This document shows positions 33,056 to 44,833 of a stretch of 64,000 nucleotides of DNA, in pieces. This DNA comes from Amylostereum areolatum. Lineage: Eukaryota; Basidiomycota; Agaricomycetes; Russulales; Stereaceae. The translations under genes and the position numbers were made by a program. Location: the NCBI GenBank assembly GCA_012932865.1, contig SAXG01000013.1, positions 558,001 through 622,000 on the forward strand. The letters are read 5' to 3'. The first letter of the stretch is position 1; every line of letters starts with the position of its first letter. The notes beneath the pieces are model-generated. The model was not told where the DNA came from. It made no database searches and worked only from the letters and a program-made list of their open reading frames with translations.

Positions 33056-34128
33056 TGGGGAGGAAGGGCTGGCTGGACGGGAGACGGAAGGCGGCGTGGT
33101 TGCCGAGGTCGCGAGCGGGAGTCGCATGTGACCGTGCGCGGCGTCCTCGACAGCGCGACAACGCGTCCACGATCTGCGTGCCTTTTGGGATGCAGACTGG
33201 CAGAACAAGACGAGGACTCTGCGAGTATTCCCTTGACTTTCCACTCGGGTGTTCCCTTGACTTTCTACTCGGGTAGCCCGCTCGCCGAACGGTCGGTCAG
33301 TGCTCATCGCATCGCAGCAACCCGCCATCGCGTCAAGTTACACTCTGTTCTATCTCTTCCCTCCGCTCCGTCTCCTGCCCACCCTCCGTTTCCCATCGCC
33401 GGTCGCAGGCCCGTCTCCTTCTCGAGGTCTGCGAGCAACGATGCCAGCATCATCGCCCCCTCATCGTTGCCGCAAACGCGCTGACCTTACACCAGTGCCG
33501 CCCTGCCCCGCCCATCCGATCACCCCCGCGTGGCGTCGCTGGCACCTCGGTGAGTCCAAAATCGTCCGCGGAAACGAGAGACACTCACCACGTTTGCTTG
33601 CAGACGCGAAAACCGACGCTCCCAGCGCGAACTCCGACGTCGACAGGAGCGCGCAGGGTGTGGTGGGACAGTAGTTGCGGAGGGGGCATCAGGTGCGTGC
33701 AATTGGCTTGGTCGTCGCCGCAAACACTCGAACCCCTTCCATGTGCACCAGCCACTCGTGACGCGCTCCGCAAAACCCTGTCGCGCACGGCCGATCTCGT
33801 AAGTCGTCAGAATGCACGAGAATGAATGCACCACTGACCTTCCCAAGCCGCCATTTCCCCCGCCCTCCACGCGCACCGACGCTTCCACTGCCCACGCCCG
33901 CGGTAGGTCCCGCCGACCCTCCAACGTCCGCCAACCCCGCCTGTCCCCGCGACGCTGTGTGCATCCCGTCCTTCGCACTCGCACAGCCGCCGGACAAACA
34001 CCGACGGGAGTATCCTCGCCGCGCGTCTTCACCTCGTGGGGAGAACCTGAGGGGCGAATGAGAATGGGACGGGTCGCCGGGAGAGCTGCGCCTCGCTCCC
34101 TGAGAGGCGGTGGGAACGAAACTAACAC
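33056..34128. other. GC-rich region, possible small two-exon gene
   Basis: No recognised gene. A short direct repeat (TTCCCTTGACTTTCnACTCGGG, twice) lies at about 33229-33273. A possible mini-gene starts MPASSPPHRCRKRADL at 33441, has a clean intron (GTGAGT...CTTGCAG, about 33552-33602) and stops at 33674. I recognise no domain. Other intron-like GT-AG pieces occur to about 33840. Confidence 0.3.
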
Positions 34129-35150
34129 GAGAGCTTGAGTGCAGTGGCACGAGTGTTGGCGCGCGCAGAACAGGCCGCGACCTGAAGAATCTGGCGGTTT
34201 GACCCCCCATCTTGTGTCGCCAGTGGCGTTCGCGGGGTGCATGGAACGACGGGGAGGAGGTATCGCGCGGCTTTGCCCCGCTCCCTCCCTCGACAGTGCC
34301 AGAGGTCAGCTCGAGAGCTTATTCTTCGCGGTGCGTGTGTTGGCGCTCGCCGTGCGGGCCTCGACCTCGAAAAATCAGAGGTTGGGCTCCGTGTTTTAGG
34401 GGGGTCTGCGCGGCGAGGAGGAGCGGGGAATAGGGTGGAGTGGGAGTGTGCGGGAACAACGACTCGAGGTCGCGGGGCTGCGCCCCGCTCATTCAACTGT
34501 GCCAGGGAGCAGCACGAGAGCTTGTCCTCTGTCGTACGCGCATTGGCGCTCGCCGCGCAGGCCTCGAGCCCCCCAAATTGGGTGTTGTGCATTGTGCGTT
34601 TGCATCGAGGGGAAAGGGCAGGCATGGATGTGGTGGAAAGCCGCTACAGCGCGGAGCAGAGGTCGCGGGGCTACGCCCCGCTCCCTTGATTCGTGTTGGC
34701 CGCCACCAACGAGAGCTTGTTCCGAGGAGGACAACCGTTTGCGCTCGCCGCGTGGGCGTCGAGCCCGAAAAATTGGGTGCCGTGCATCTGCGGTGTTGTG
34801 CGCTGGGGGTGGGATGTTGTCGACTGGAGAGGGCAGGTGTGGAGGTGGTGGAAGGCCAGTGGGGTGGGAGCATCGGTCGCGGGGCTACGCCCCGCTCCCT
34901 CGACCGGCATCGGGTGCAACGAGAGCTTGTTCCGAGGAGGACAAGCGTTGGCGCTCGCCGCGCAGGCCTCGAGCTCTGAATTTCGGAGCTTCGGGCTTGT
35001 GTTGCAGGTCAATGTGCGGGGCTAGGGAGGGGTGGCTTGTGCGTCCCTGAGGAGGGTACGGTGCGCACCGCGCACCAACGAGAGCTTGCTCACACGAAAG
35101 CGGTGTTGGCGCTCGCCGCGCGGGCCCGGGTCTCCAAAAAATGGGCCTTT
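34129..35150. repeat. Degenerate tandem repeat, about 170-210 bp x 6, with palindrome
   Basis: Six units begin with GAGAGCTTG at about 34129, 34313, 34516, 34711, 34921 and 35090. Each is followed 25-40 bp later by a GGCGCTCGCCGCGCGGGCCT-like core. Three units also hold a perfect 7-bp inverted repeat, GCGGGGC-NNN-GCCCCGC, at 34472, 34665 and 34879. It has the look of a minisatellite rather than a coding array. I find no similar copy elsewhere in the window. Confidence 0.8.
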
Positions 35151-36830
35151 GATGGGGTGGATTTCTGTGGTTCGAGCGCAATTTGTGACTGTCTGGGGGA
35201 GCAGGTGGGGGGCTTTCTGTGTGGTCTGGGACAGTGGAAATGGGTGGACGAGGGGAGAGAGCTCTCCTGGCGATTGTGGTGGACAACGAGAAGTGGAAGG
35301 TAGGCTGGCACTCAGCGCATGGGCATGGATCATAGAAAATAGGCTGTCGAAGGGTGCGTTTGGTGCCATGCAATAGGATGGAAGGTGAGGGTGTGGTTGG
35401 ACAGTGATTCACTGCCTGCGGGAATGAGTGGGAGCGATCGCGGGGCCGATGCAGGAAATTATCCCGCACAGGCACTTACCGCCTTGGGTATATGAGTCCA
35501 TGTAGACCTGCTGGCCAATTTCCTAAGCGAGTGCGGGTGACGCAGCATGTTCTCGGCCTCCTTGGAGTTTACCCGTATTGCTCCCGGATTTTGAAGACTC
35601 TTAGTTTCAGTTCCCCTCTCTTATCATACAAGTAATTTGCAAGTTGAATTTCCTAGCCATGTATTTGTTAATTTCCTCACTAGCCTTGTGTAGGCAGTGG
35701 GCAGGAGGGAATGACTTGTTCAACTTTGAGCATGCCAGCCCTTCGGAGGAAGCGTGACTACCAAGACATTTTATTTATTTTTAAGTTCCTTGCCATGGTT
35801 TCACAGAGTTAAATTTATTCCGCACGGTTTCGGATCATGACAAGGCAGGTTTCTTTCGGGAGCCCAGACTCGACCTGGACTTGGATATGTCTGATGAGAT
35901 TTACCGCTGAGATCTTTAGCAGTTGAGCATGTCGTTGTCGAGCCAGTGGCCCTTCGGTCCTGTCTTATTGAGGCTTCAGAGTGTGTGCTAACAAATGAGA
36001 AGCCTGGAAAGGGTTTGGTGCTGAGAGAATGTAGATTTGGTGAGATTGTGGGGAGACCCGAGAGAGGAGGTGAAACTATGAGTTCACCGCGCACTGGGAA
36101 CAAGTTCCACACTGTGGTCTCGAAACCTTTCCACCGCAAACCTGTTTCCGACTCAATCTACCCTGACCTCAATCTCCGCTCTGATTACACTGTCACTACA
36201 TAGATATTGTGTGGGATTTTACGACGAAAAGTGGTTGCCCCATCCTGTTCCATTCAACGGAGATGATAGTACGAGATCTTGTTTCTCCAGGAGAGTTGCT
36301 CGCAAGAGCCCAGCGCGGTCACCTCAAGTGTCACTGTTTTCAGTGAGCCTTTCTCCTTCTCTCAGAATCTCTCCGACTACCTTTTCCGATCAACACCTGA
36401 TTCACAGGACTCTCCCGATCAGCAATATCTGGCCTTGGGAATATAGGGCTGCAACGGTGGGAACCTGTCGAGACTCGAGAGCACATCCAACTCCCCCGCT
36501 TCGGGGCTCCATGGTACCACCCTCTCCCGGAGGGCTTGGCACCAAGTTTCCCAGGCTATTTCGGGGGCAGAAGGCCTGTTTCCATGGGCCACGTCAAGGA
36601 TCGAGCTGGTCCGTGCACAAAGAACAGTATAAGAGGTGCGCACAACACGCTGTTCAAGTTCATCCTCATCACCCATCCCCCCTCTCTCCAGTCTACGTTC
36701 TTCACAGCTCGTATTTCTGTGCACCCATCCCTCATATTTACCTCCACGCTACCTGTAGTTGCCTCCGATCTGACGGCTCCATGCTTGATCGGTCTCTGAG
36801 CTGTTTCCGAGTCGCCACTGAAAGGTAGTG
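35151..36830. other. Intergenic, AT-richer
   Basis: No supported gene. Composition becomes AT-rich after about 35480. Short frames (for example 36211-36828 +) have no domain. It may be decayed transposon sequence; I cannot name a family. Confidence 0.35.
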
Positions 36831-36896
36831 ACTTGTCATCTCATCCCATTGTTCGGCTTTGCAGACGACTAACTCATTTAATTCCTGTACTAGGAT

Positions 36897-39020
36897 CCAT
36901 TTCAAGGGCATGCAGAAGATGATCGGAATGACGGTGGACAGGAGTCGGGGAGATGTAGAGGGCGGAAGAGGAGACCAGTGCTCAAGGTGAGCTCGGAAGG
37001 CGCACCCGCTTCACAGTGTCACTTACTGATGCAACTCCTCTCTCCACCCAAACTATAGATTACTGCAAAGTTTATTCACGACGTCTGCACGTCTCGACGA
37101 CGTGCGAGGTGAGCACCGTCAAAATGCTGTATCGTACTAGTGCCTAATGGAAGATCAGGGTGCGCGCGCGCGACGACCGTCTCTCGTTCGACTCCGCACG
37201 CAGACCGTTCTCCCGTGTTTTCAGCGTCGAGCAGCCTGCGGATCGTTGTTCATCGGTATGTCTCTCCCCGGACCCTGGGTTCACCACGCTCACCTCGCGA
37301 AAGGTCCCTCTCGACGCGGAACGCAACGAACGCGCGGGCATGCCTGGACAATTCTGCAAGAACGTCCGGTCAGTCGCGTGTTCGTGTCCCCGAAAATCGA
37401 GTCCACTCACCGTTCGACGCCCGCAGTACCCGTACCCGTATCGCCGCGTGGCTTTCTTCGCGCGGCGTGTCGCGCGAGAAGCTGACATGTGCGTTTACAG
37501 TCGTCTCCACGACGTGCGGAGTCCCTTTCGTGTCGAGATCGTCGACGGCGGGAGGGGACGGTCGCGACGCCCAGGCTCCCCGCTTGTACACCCCCGAGAG
37601 CGTGGGCCGTCCGGCGGAGAGCCTCTGCGCATCCAGCGTCCCGGGCACCGTCCTCATTCTCCTGCGCGGGGGATCGAGCCAGGCGTGTCCCGTGTGCGGG
37701 CATGTTTTGTGCAGGTGGCCGAGGCCGTCGTGCTGGGATTGTCGAAGGCGGAAGGGCTCGCCACCGCCGCCAAGGCTCCCCGCTTCTGCGCCGCTGAGGA
37801 CGTGCGCCAGCCGAAGAGGGATGTCCGGACGGAGGGTCGGTGGCCGTCTGTCACCCCCGGCACCGTCCTCGTCCTCGCACGGCAGGTCTTGAAGTCGGAC
37901 GACAATGCCTCGAGCGTACGCGCGGACGAGAACCTGACGCAGAAAGGTGAGTATTTCGTGCATGTATCGTCGGCCGTGTGGACTCACCGTTGTCTTGAGC
38001 ACAGGTTGGTTCGCGTGCCGTGTTCACCCCCGGCACCGTCCTCATTCTCCTGCGCGGCGGCTGTCGAATTTGGACGGCGGGGCGTCGAGCGTGCGCGCGG
38101 GCAAGAACCTGACGCAGAACGGTGAGTAGTTCATGCGCTCGTCGTCGGACGTGCGCGCTCACGGCTGTCATACGCGCAGGTTGAACCGCCGCATCCCCAG
38201 CGCCGTCTTCATTCTGCTGCGCGGGAGATTGAGCCGGGCGTGTCCGGCGTCGGGGCGCGTTTCGTGGGGGACCGGATTCGCGTGCTGGATTGGACGGCGG
38301 AGCCTTGAGCGTACGCGCCGACGAGGACCCGACAAGGAAAGGTAAGTGTTTCATGCACTCGTCGCCGGTGGCGCGCGCTCACCTCGATCGTTCGCATTTT
38401 CAGCGTACAGGACAGCAGGGATGGCCCGGGCGACGCGTCACTGTGCCCGGTGAGAGCTTGGCGGGCGTGGCGGGGCGGGCGGAGATGGCGGGTGGATGTG
38501 ATGCGAAGACTGGGGCGTGGGGATCGCGCCCTGCCCGACGTTGGTGTTGCGGTCAGGCGTTGGGAAGCGAGGAGCGGGAAGAGGGCTGCGTACCGGAGGC
38601 GACGCGTGCAAGTTGGGCCGCGTGTGGGGCGCGTCCGTATCGTCCTCATTCTCCTGCACGGGAGATTGAGCTAAGCGTTGGAGACGCGACGAGCGGACGA
38701 CGGGGGCTTGAGCCTCCGCGGCGACGAGAACCTGACACAAAAAGGTCAGCGTTCATGCACTTGTCGTCGGACGCGTGCACTCACCGATGGCGTACGCGCA
38801 GGTTGCTTCGCGAGCCCGTGTCCGGCGCATTCGTCACCCCCGGCACCGTCCTCCTTCTCCTGCGCAGAAGATTGGGGCAGGCTTGTCCGGCGTCTCAGCG
38901 TGCTGGATTGTACGCGGCAACGAAGACCTGAAAAGATAAGGTAAGCGTTCCATGCATTCGTCGTCGATCGCGCGGGCTCACCTCTGTCGTACGCGTCCTC
39001 AGTGTACATGGCGGCGGGGG
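36897..39020 (+). repeat. Tandem exon/intron-like modules
   Basis: From about 36897 short open segments alternate with intron-like GT-AG pieces of about 45-65 bp (GGTGAGC, GGTATGT, GGTCAGT, GGTGAGT or GGTAAGT donors; CTCACC branch-like motif; CAG acceptor). From about 37650 the pieces form a repeat of about 170-215 bp. Landmarks are CGTCCTCATTCTCCTGCGC-like at about 37650, 37862, 38036, 38207, 38641 and 38848. Each is followed by GAGAACCTGACGCAGAAAGG and an intron-like stretch. I cannot assemble one convincing protein. It may be an amplified gene fragment, a minisatellite, or a repetitive protein gene. Confidence 0.5.
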
Positions 39021-40696
39021 ACCCGGTTCCTGCGGCCGTGGGATATACGGGTGACGCGTCACCGCGCGCATTGTCCTGGCGTGTGACGGGCGTGAATGCG
39101 GGGCGAGGCGGACGGAGATGGCGAGGGGATGAGGGGGCGAAGACGGCAGGCGATGATCGCGCCGGACGCGATCTTGGCGGAGTGGGCAGCTGCGTGCGGC
39201 GCGGCGGTCAGTCGCCGAGGAGCGAGGAGCGGGAGGAGGAGGCGTGCGTACCGGAGGCGTTGGCAGAAGGCGGAAACGTCGGAGGCGAGGGAGAGATTTG
39301 CGTCGCCATTGTTGAGCGGAGCCGTCGGGGGGAGCGGGACGGGGAGCGGAGGACGAGCGTGCGGGCGGGCGGGGAGGATGAGAGGTGTGGACTGCGCGAA
39401 AACGCGAGGCGGTTGAGAATTGAGAGGAGGAAGAAAAAAGGAAACGGACCTCCGGAGGACGGAGGACGGAAGAGAAATGGGAGGGACGCGCGACGTTCCC
39501 ACGCCCTCCTCGCACGGGCGTCGAGCGGGCTTCCGAGGAGCGTTCGACTAGTCTCCCCAAGGCAGACGAGATATTTCGTCAACACTTCTCAGGCTCAGGA
39601 TCCTCTTATCTGGCGTCTGCTTTCATTACGGTGGGTGTTACCGAGTGCGCGAGGGAATTGTGATTGCCGAGCTTCGGCATGTCACGTGCACTGGAAAGCA
39701 GAATCTGTCTAATGTCCAACAAGCGTCGAGCTGAACACCCTCCGAGCACAATACGTTGGTTTCTTCCAAGTCCAATCTGATTCATTATGGAAAAGAACTC
39801 ATATGTGGGAGGAGCACAAGGCTTGAAGTTTAAATAAAAATGGAGCACTAATATAAACCAGTGAACCATGATCAAGCTCAAGTTGAGTTACTGAGTAGGG
39901 TCCAGTAGTACACCACGCCTTCCGATGTAAGTATGTCGGCATATTCTCGGACTCGAGAGGCTGAATCTCTCAAGTCAACAAGATGAAAATGTACCTATGG
40001 TATTCCCGACTCGGGCCTCGGCAGCTCCTCCATCATTCTTCTTCCAAAGGCTTCATGTATTTTGTAAGTTGTGGATGAGGGTTGAGACCTTGGGACATGG
40101 TACGAAGTGCCAGTGTATCCGCTGCGGATCCAGTGGAGAAAGTATAGGGATCTCGAAGGCCTGCTGACACCTGTAGCGTCGGTGGGCCTTCGAGTCAACC
40201 ACGAGTAGCGAGGCATCCACAACTCGATTGGCCTTTTTTACTCGAAAGGATGCTGTGTAGGATATGCATACGCACCTTGCGTCGCCTCGTGCTACCGTTT
40301 TATCATGAGCCAGGGTAGCTCCAAGAAAGCTCCCAGGACTCGAAGAACACTGCGACTTTTGTTTATCGCGCGTGGAAAGCGCGGTCTCTGTTTGAACTTT
40401 CTAAGCTAAGGCGGGAACATGTTGAATGACAATAAAGAGGTAAATGTACCAGTAGCCGTCGATGTCTCGACTGCCATTAACTCGTTTGGTTTGCGTCTCG
40501 TCGTCAACTCAGATCAGTTAGTCTAAACAATATTTCTCTGTGGTAACCTGTCTCGATAAGTCCTCTCAGCCAATCAGCGAGCTCCCCCTATCACTCGACA
40601 AGCGCGTCGCGGAGAAAAGCAGACTACGTTCGACGCCGCAAGGAGTCAGGACCGCCCTCTTCGCTCGCCGTGCTCGTCCTCCCACCCGCCCTCTCC
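39021..40696. other. Intergenic
   Basis: GC-rich to about 39560, then AT-richer to the duplication edge. Frames are short and without domains. No RNA gene or transposon end recognised. Confidence 0.4.
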
Positions 40697-42908
40697 CTCC
40701 GTCCGCGGTGGCCAATGCCGGCCAGGGCTTCGTGTAGCGTTCACCGTGTTCGTGTTGCGCGGCAGACGCGCGCCGTCATGCCGCACGCCCCCCTTCATCC
40801 CTCCTTTCTTTCTCCACATCCCCATCCCCATCCTCGATCTCGACCACGACCTCGACCACGACAATGCCCCCATCCAAGTACAACGACGGAAACAGCAGGG
40901 CAACCCCACGGTGAGCGCTTTCCCCCTCGTTCCATCTCGCCTTCTCATTGTCCCCAGCCTCCCCGATGGAAGACCCCGTGCATTGCCCTCGGTGAGTACC
41001 TCGTCCTCGATGTGCGCGAAGGGGGGACGCTCATCGATGCCTCGGACAGTCGCCCTACCCCCTCCGGATGCAAAGATTGAGGTGCGCATCCCGCCCCCCG
41101 ACTCCACGCCCGCGCCGCATGGCTTACGGCGAAGTTCCCTTCCCTCTCCAGCGAACGCCGTCCGCCCAACTCTTCGCGCCCCAAAGGATCCACAACGGCC
41201 AGGTGCGTGATCCCCAGCGCTTCCCCTCCCACGCGCGTCCTCACCGATTGCCGTCGGTGCTCCAGCGCGGAGGAGCCCAGACAGCCCACGCCCGCGGAGC
41301 TCCAGCGCGAGAGACGCCTGCGCCCCGATCCCCTCGCCGACGTCCTCAGCCCGCTCTGGATCGTCTGCCGCCGCTGCAAGACCCGGATCAAGCTCTCGCC
41401 CAAGTGCGCCTTCGACCCCTTCCACTGGACCAAGCACCGCGAACGCTGCCTCAAACGCTCCGACGCCGCCGTCGCCGAGATTCGCCGCGAGCAGGAATTG
41501 GTGCGCGCGTCTCCTCCTCCCCTGTTTCTTCTCGCGCGCGCACGACGCTCACCCGCGTTCGCCAGATCGACGCCTCGCAGCTGTCCTCGGTCACCGCCTC
41601 CTCGCACTCGAGGGAGGGCACGCCCTCCCTCACCCCCGACGACGAGGACGAGCGGCAGTCGTCCCCCCTCACCGAGCTCAGCGTCAAGGAGGAGACCCCG
41701 CCGCCGGCCGTGGTCCCGTGCACGCCCCGCACGCCCTGCCCGCCGCCCGCGCCCGCGTTCTATCCCGTCGAGTCCCCGACCAAGGACCCCGCGCTCCTGG
41801 ACGCGGCCGAGATCCTGTCCACGCTCTCCGTCTTCACCCGCCGCGACTCCTCCCGGTTCGACGGCTACCTCCGGCGCTCCCGCCGCCACGCGCACGTCGA
41901 GCAGACGCTGCCCGAGCCCCGCCGCTGGCAAGACTGGTCCTGGGGCACGCTCAAGCAGCCCGTCTGGGTCCTCGCGCAGCATCCCAAGGCCGCGCCGGGC
42001 ACTGGGCCGACCCCGACCCCGACCCCGACGGCGTTCGGGGGCGACGCGGGGGCGAACGCGATCGGGCTCGAGGGCCTCGAGACGCGCACCCGGGCCCCCC
42101 TCTCGCATGTGCGCGCTGATGGCGGCACGCCCGTGGACGAGCCACGAGCAGGCTAGGGCGTGCGTGGTTCTCGGGCATGCCGTTAGCGAACGCTTCCCAC
42201 CGCTCCCGTGCGCTGCGCGCTCCATGGCATCTCGCCGCCCCTCCGTCCTGCTTATCCCCCCTCCCCCTTCATCTCGCTCGCCCCCCCTTCCCAGCTTTGT
42301 CTCGCTTTCGTATCGCTATCGGTCCTCTTGATTCTCCTACGCCACGCCCCCCGTCTGCATCGCACGTAATCGTTCCCCGTCTGATCTGTCTGCTCCCCGT
42401 ACATCTTGTATCCATCTCCTATTCGCCGGCTCGGACTCCCCCCTCGGACGGCGCTCGTACATAGTGTACCTTGTCATCGCCCATGTACCGCTACATACCG
42501 TGTTCTCCCCCTCTCCTGCCTCGCACACGCTTGGTTGATCATGTGCGTGGTATGCATCCGCCTAGTGTACATATATCTATTCCCCCCAAATCCCATCTGT
42601 ACCACCCTCGAATCCGTCAGCGCGACGTCGGCGGCGCGAGGCCCTAAGACTCGCCGTCGTCGGTCGGACGCTTGACCACGCCGCGCGAGAGCATGTCCCG
42701 CAGGACGGGGTCGTAGTTGGCCCGCGTGCCGCTGGACGGCGCGCGATGGGTTAGACCAAGCTTGACGGGAAGGGAGGAACAGGGGCGGCGACTCACACCA
42801 CGGTTCGGACGACCTCGCGCAGGATCTCGCCCGCGGGGACCTCGATCTTGTCGACGCCGGGGAGCGCGTCGGCGCGCGTGGGGCCGACGTTGAGGAACAT
42901 GACGGGCT
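40697..42908 (+). repeat. Segmental duplication, copy B (probable parent)
   Basis: Counterpart of 30847-33055, offset 9850-9856 bp. Here the duplicated DNA joins a full-length sirtuin gene without a break, so this is the likely parental locus and copy A the derived one. Confidence 0.9.
40864..42156 (+). CDS. One-finger C2HC protein, copy B
   Basis: The same six-exon structure as copy A, shifted by 9856 bp without indels, giving 329 residues. The finger is CRRC-x16-W-x2-H-x3-C. It is tail to tail with the sirtuin gene, whose stop is 488 bp downstream on the other strand. Base changes against copy A are few, and those in exons are mostly silent, which fits recent duplication, possibly with purifying selection. 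Function unknown; probably zinc-dependent binding. The finger family links it to the triple-finger gene at 29.0-30.5 kb. Confidence 0.68.
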
Positions 42909-44642
42909 TGCCGAGCTCGAGCGCGTGCTTGAGCAGGCTGGGGGGGAAGGGCTGGTCAGATGTCATCGCAGCGCGCTGGATGGGAGACGGACCGGAAGGC
43001 GGAGTAGGTCGCGAGCGTGGTGCCGAGGAGGAAGAGCCGATCGCACTCTTCGATGATGCTGTAGCTAGACGAGAGGCGAGGAGGATCAGAATGAGATAGG
43101 GCGCGGAGGGGAGAAAGGCGCACCTGCGATCTCGCACCTCTTGGCGCAGGGACTCGCCGAAGAAGACAAAGTCGGGTTTCATCTGCGGGGGGGCGGGTCG
43201 ATCGGTGTTCGCGGCGCATCTTACGAAGGAAGGCGCGACTGACCGTGTTCGTGTGTCTGCCCTGCAGGAGGCACTCGGGGCACTCGGGGACCACCACGTC
43301 GTCGTGGGAGACGTCTTTGTCCAGCACGACCTGGAACGCGGGTTATTACGAATGTGGCGACGGGCGGACGAGGGAGCGGACGCACGTCACCGTCCGGGTT
43401 CGTCTTGGGTTTGATTCCCGAGCGTTCGATGTCGTGCAGGTAGGCTTTCCAGCGCGGGTTGGCGTCGCCGAGCAGGCGTTGGAAGACGTCGCGGTGGAAG
43501 ATGTGGCCGTGCATGCACTGAACCCTCTGTGTGGACAAACAAAGTCATCAGTAACTGACAACTGCACGGGAGAGGGCAGTGGAGGTTTTGGCTGTTGGAT
43601 AAACCGAGAAGTAATGAGGATTGAGCAGGCTATTCCTGCGCGCTCCGAAGTGTGGCACCGATGGCCATGACCAGACAGAAAAAGTACGTCAGAGGGCAGT
43701 GCCAGATGTTGAATAAGTAAAGATTCGCAAGAATACCGCCAGCAGATGCACCTCGAAAACGGTTGCGGGAGAGAGAGTACAGGCGCATGGACTCACGTAG
43801 ATCGTCCCGTGGAGCTCGAGCACTCGTTCCCGGATCCTCTCCTCGTCCCAGACGTGTTCTATGGCGCGATTGTGCAGACCGTCGACGTTCTGTGTGATCA
43901 GATTGGGGACTACGGACGCGTGCTGGAGGGCGGCGAGCGCGTAGTGGGTGGGGTTCGGGAAGGTGGTGAGGACCGGACGGTAGCCGATGTAGGCGCGTAA
44001 CCTGCGGGGGTGTGAGGGCCGCGTTTGAACAGGAGGATGAAAATTTTGGTCCCAGACATTCTTACTCGAACCGGCGAGCAAGAGGTTGTAGAACTAACGA
44101 GTTGTGCAGGGTTTCGAGGTTATGATGTCACCCTGCTATGTATCCCTCTGCACAACTCGCCGTCTACCGTCTGGGAACGGGGAAATGTGGGTGGATTTGG
44201 GAGGGCATACCAGTAGCGTTGCCTGTCAATGATCCTGATGAGTTTGGGGTTTGGAGGTGTGGCCGCTGAACGCACCGGAAGGAATGGCCGCGGGGGCTGT
44301 CTTCGATGAGTTGTTGGTACTGCAAGTGTGGTCAGATCGTGCCGTTTTTCTTCCAGTATTCGACCCACAAATATCGGCCTGCATCACCACGATAAGTCTC
44401 GGAGGACGAGGAACGCGCTGAAAAGACACGCACTGGTAGTCCGGGTTCATGTAGCGTCCATCCTTGCCCCTGTAGGCCTTGATCCCGGAGTCGACACTGA
44501 CCCCCGCGCCGGTGAGCACAGCGACATTTCCGGGAGCCAGAAAGGTAGATATGCGCTCGATGGCTTCAGCATGGGAGACGAAGGGCACCGAGCGGGATGC
44601 GGTGAGAAGGGCGAGCGGGATGTTCGGGACAGAGAGTCGCAT
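42644..44642 (-). CDS. Sirtuin, NAD-dependent protein deacylase (SIRT4-like class)
   Basis: Exons from the 5' end include 44434-44642, 44369-44378 (10 bp), 44276-44319, 44211-44222 (12 bp), 43797-44001 and one ending at 43526; more follow to the stop at 42644. The product shows VLTGAGVSVDSGIKAYRG, QPIF-YQQLIEDSPRGH, QRYW-LRAYIGYRP, NLITQNVDGLHNRA, the catalytic LELHGTIY, CPECLLQG, KPDFVFFGE and the C-terminal FLNVGPTRAD. The start MRLSVPNIPLALLTASRS is consistent with a mitochondrial leader. Sirtuins remove acyl groups from lysine using NAD+. The first zinc Cys pair reads VQCMHGH, so one of the four zinc Cys appears replaced. The gene is head to head with PEX7. Confidence 0.85.
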
Positions 44643-44833
44643 GTGACAACTGGCAGCGCGCTCGCCGGCCTTACGCCTCTTTCCTCCGCACCGCCGTCGT
44701 CGCTGGCCTCGACGCTCGCAACCGACTCTCATCACAAGTTGGATACATCTGCACGGACGGACGGTATACAGGTGAGCTTCGACGCCCGATCTTGTCTTGG
44801 AACCTCCGACGAATACAGATTTGGCGGGTAGAA
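44643..44833. promoter_or_regulatory. Bidirectional promoter region, sirtuin / PEX7
   Basis: Only 191 bp separate the two start codons on opposite strands, so both core promoters must lie here or overlap the 5' exons. I see no clear TATA box. Confidence 0.55.

Noticed and set aside
34129..35150. CRISPR-like array
   Set aside because: Repeats are long and degenerate without short unique spacers, and the genome is eukaryotic.
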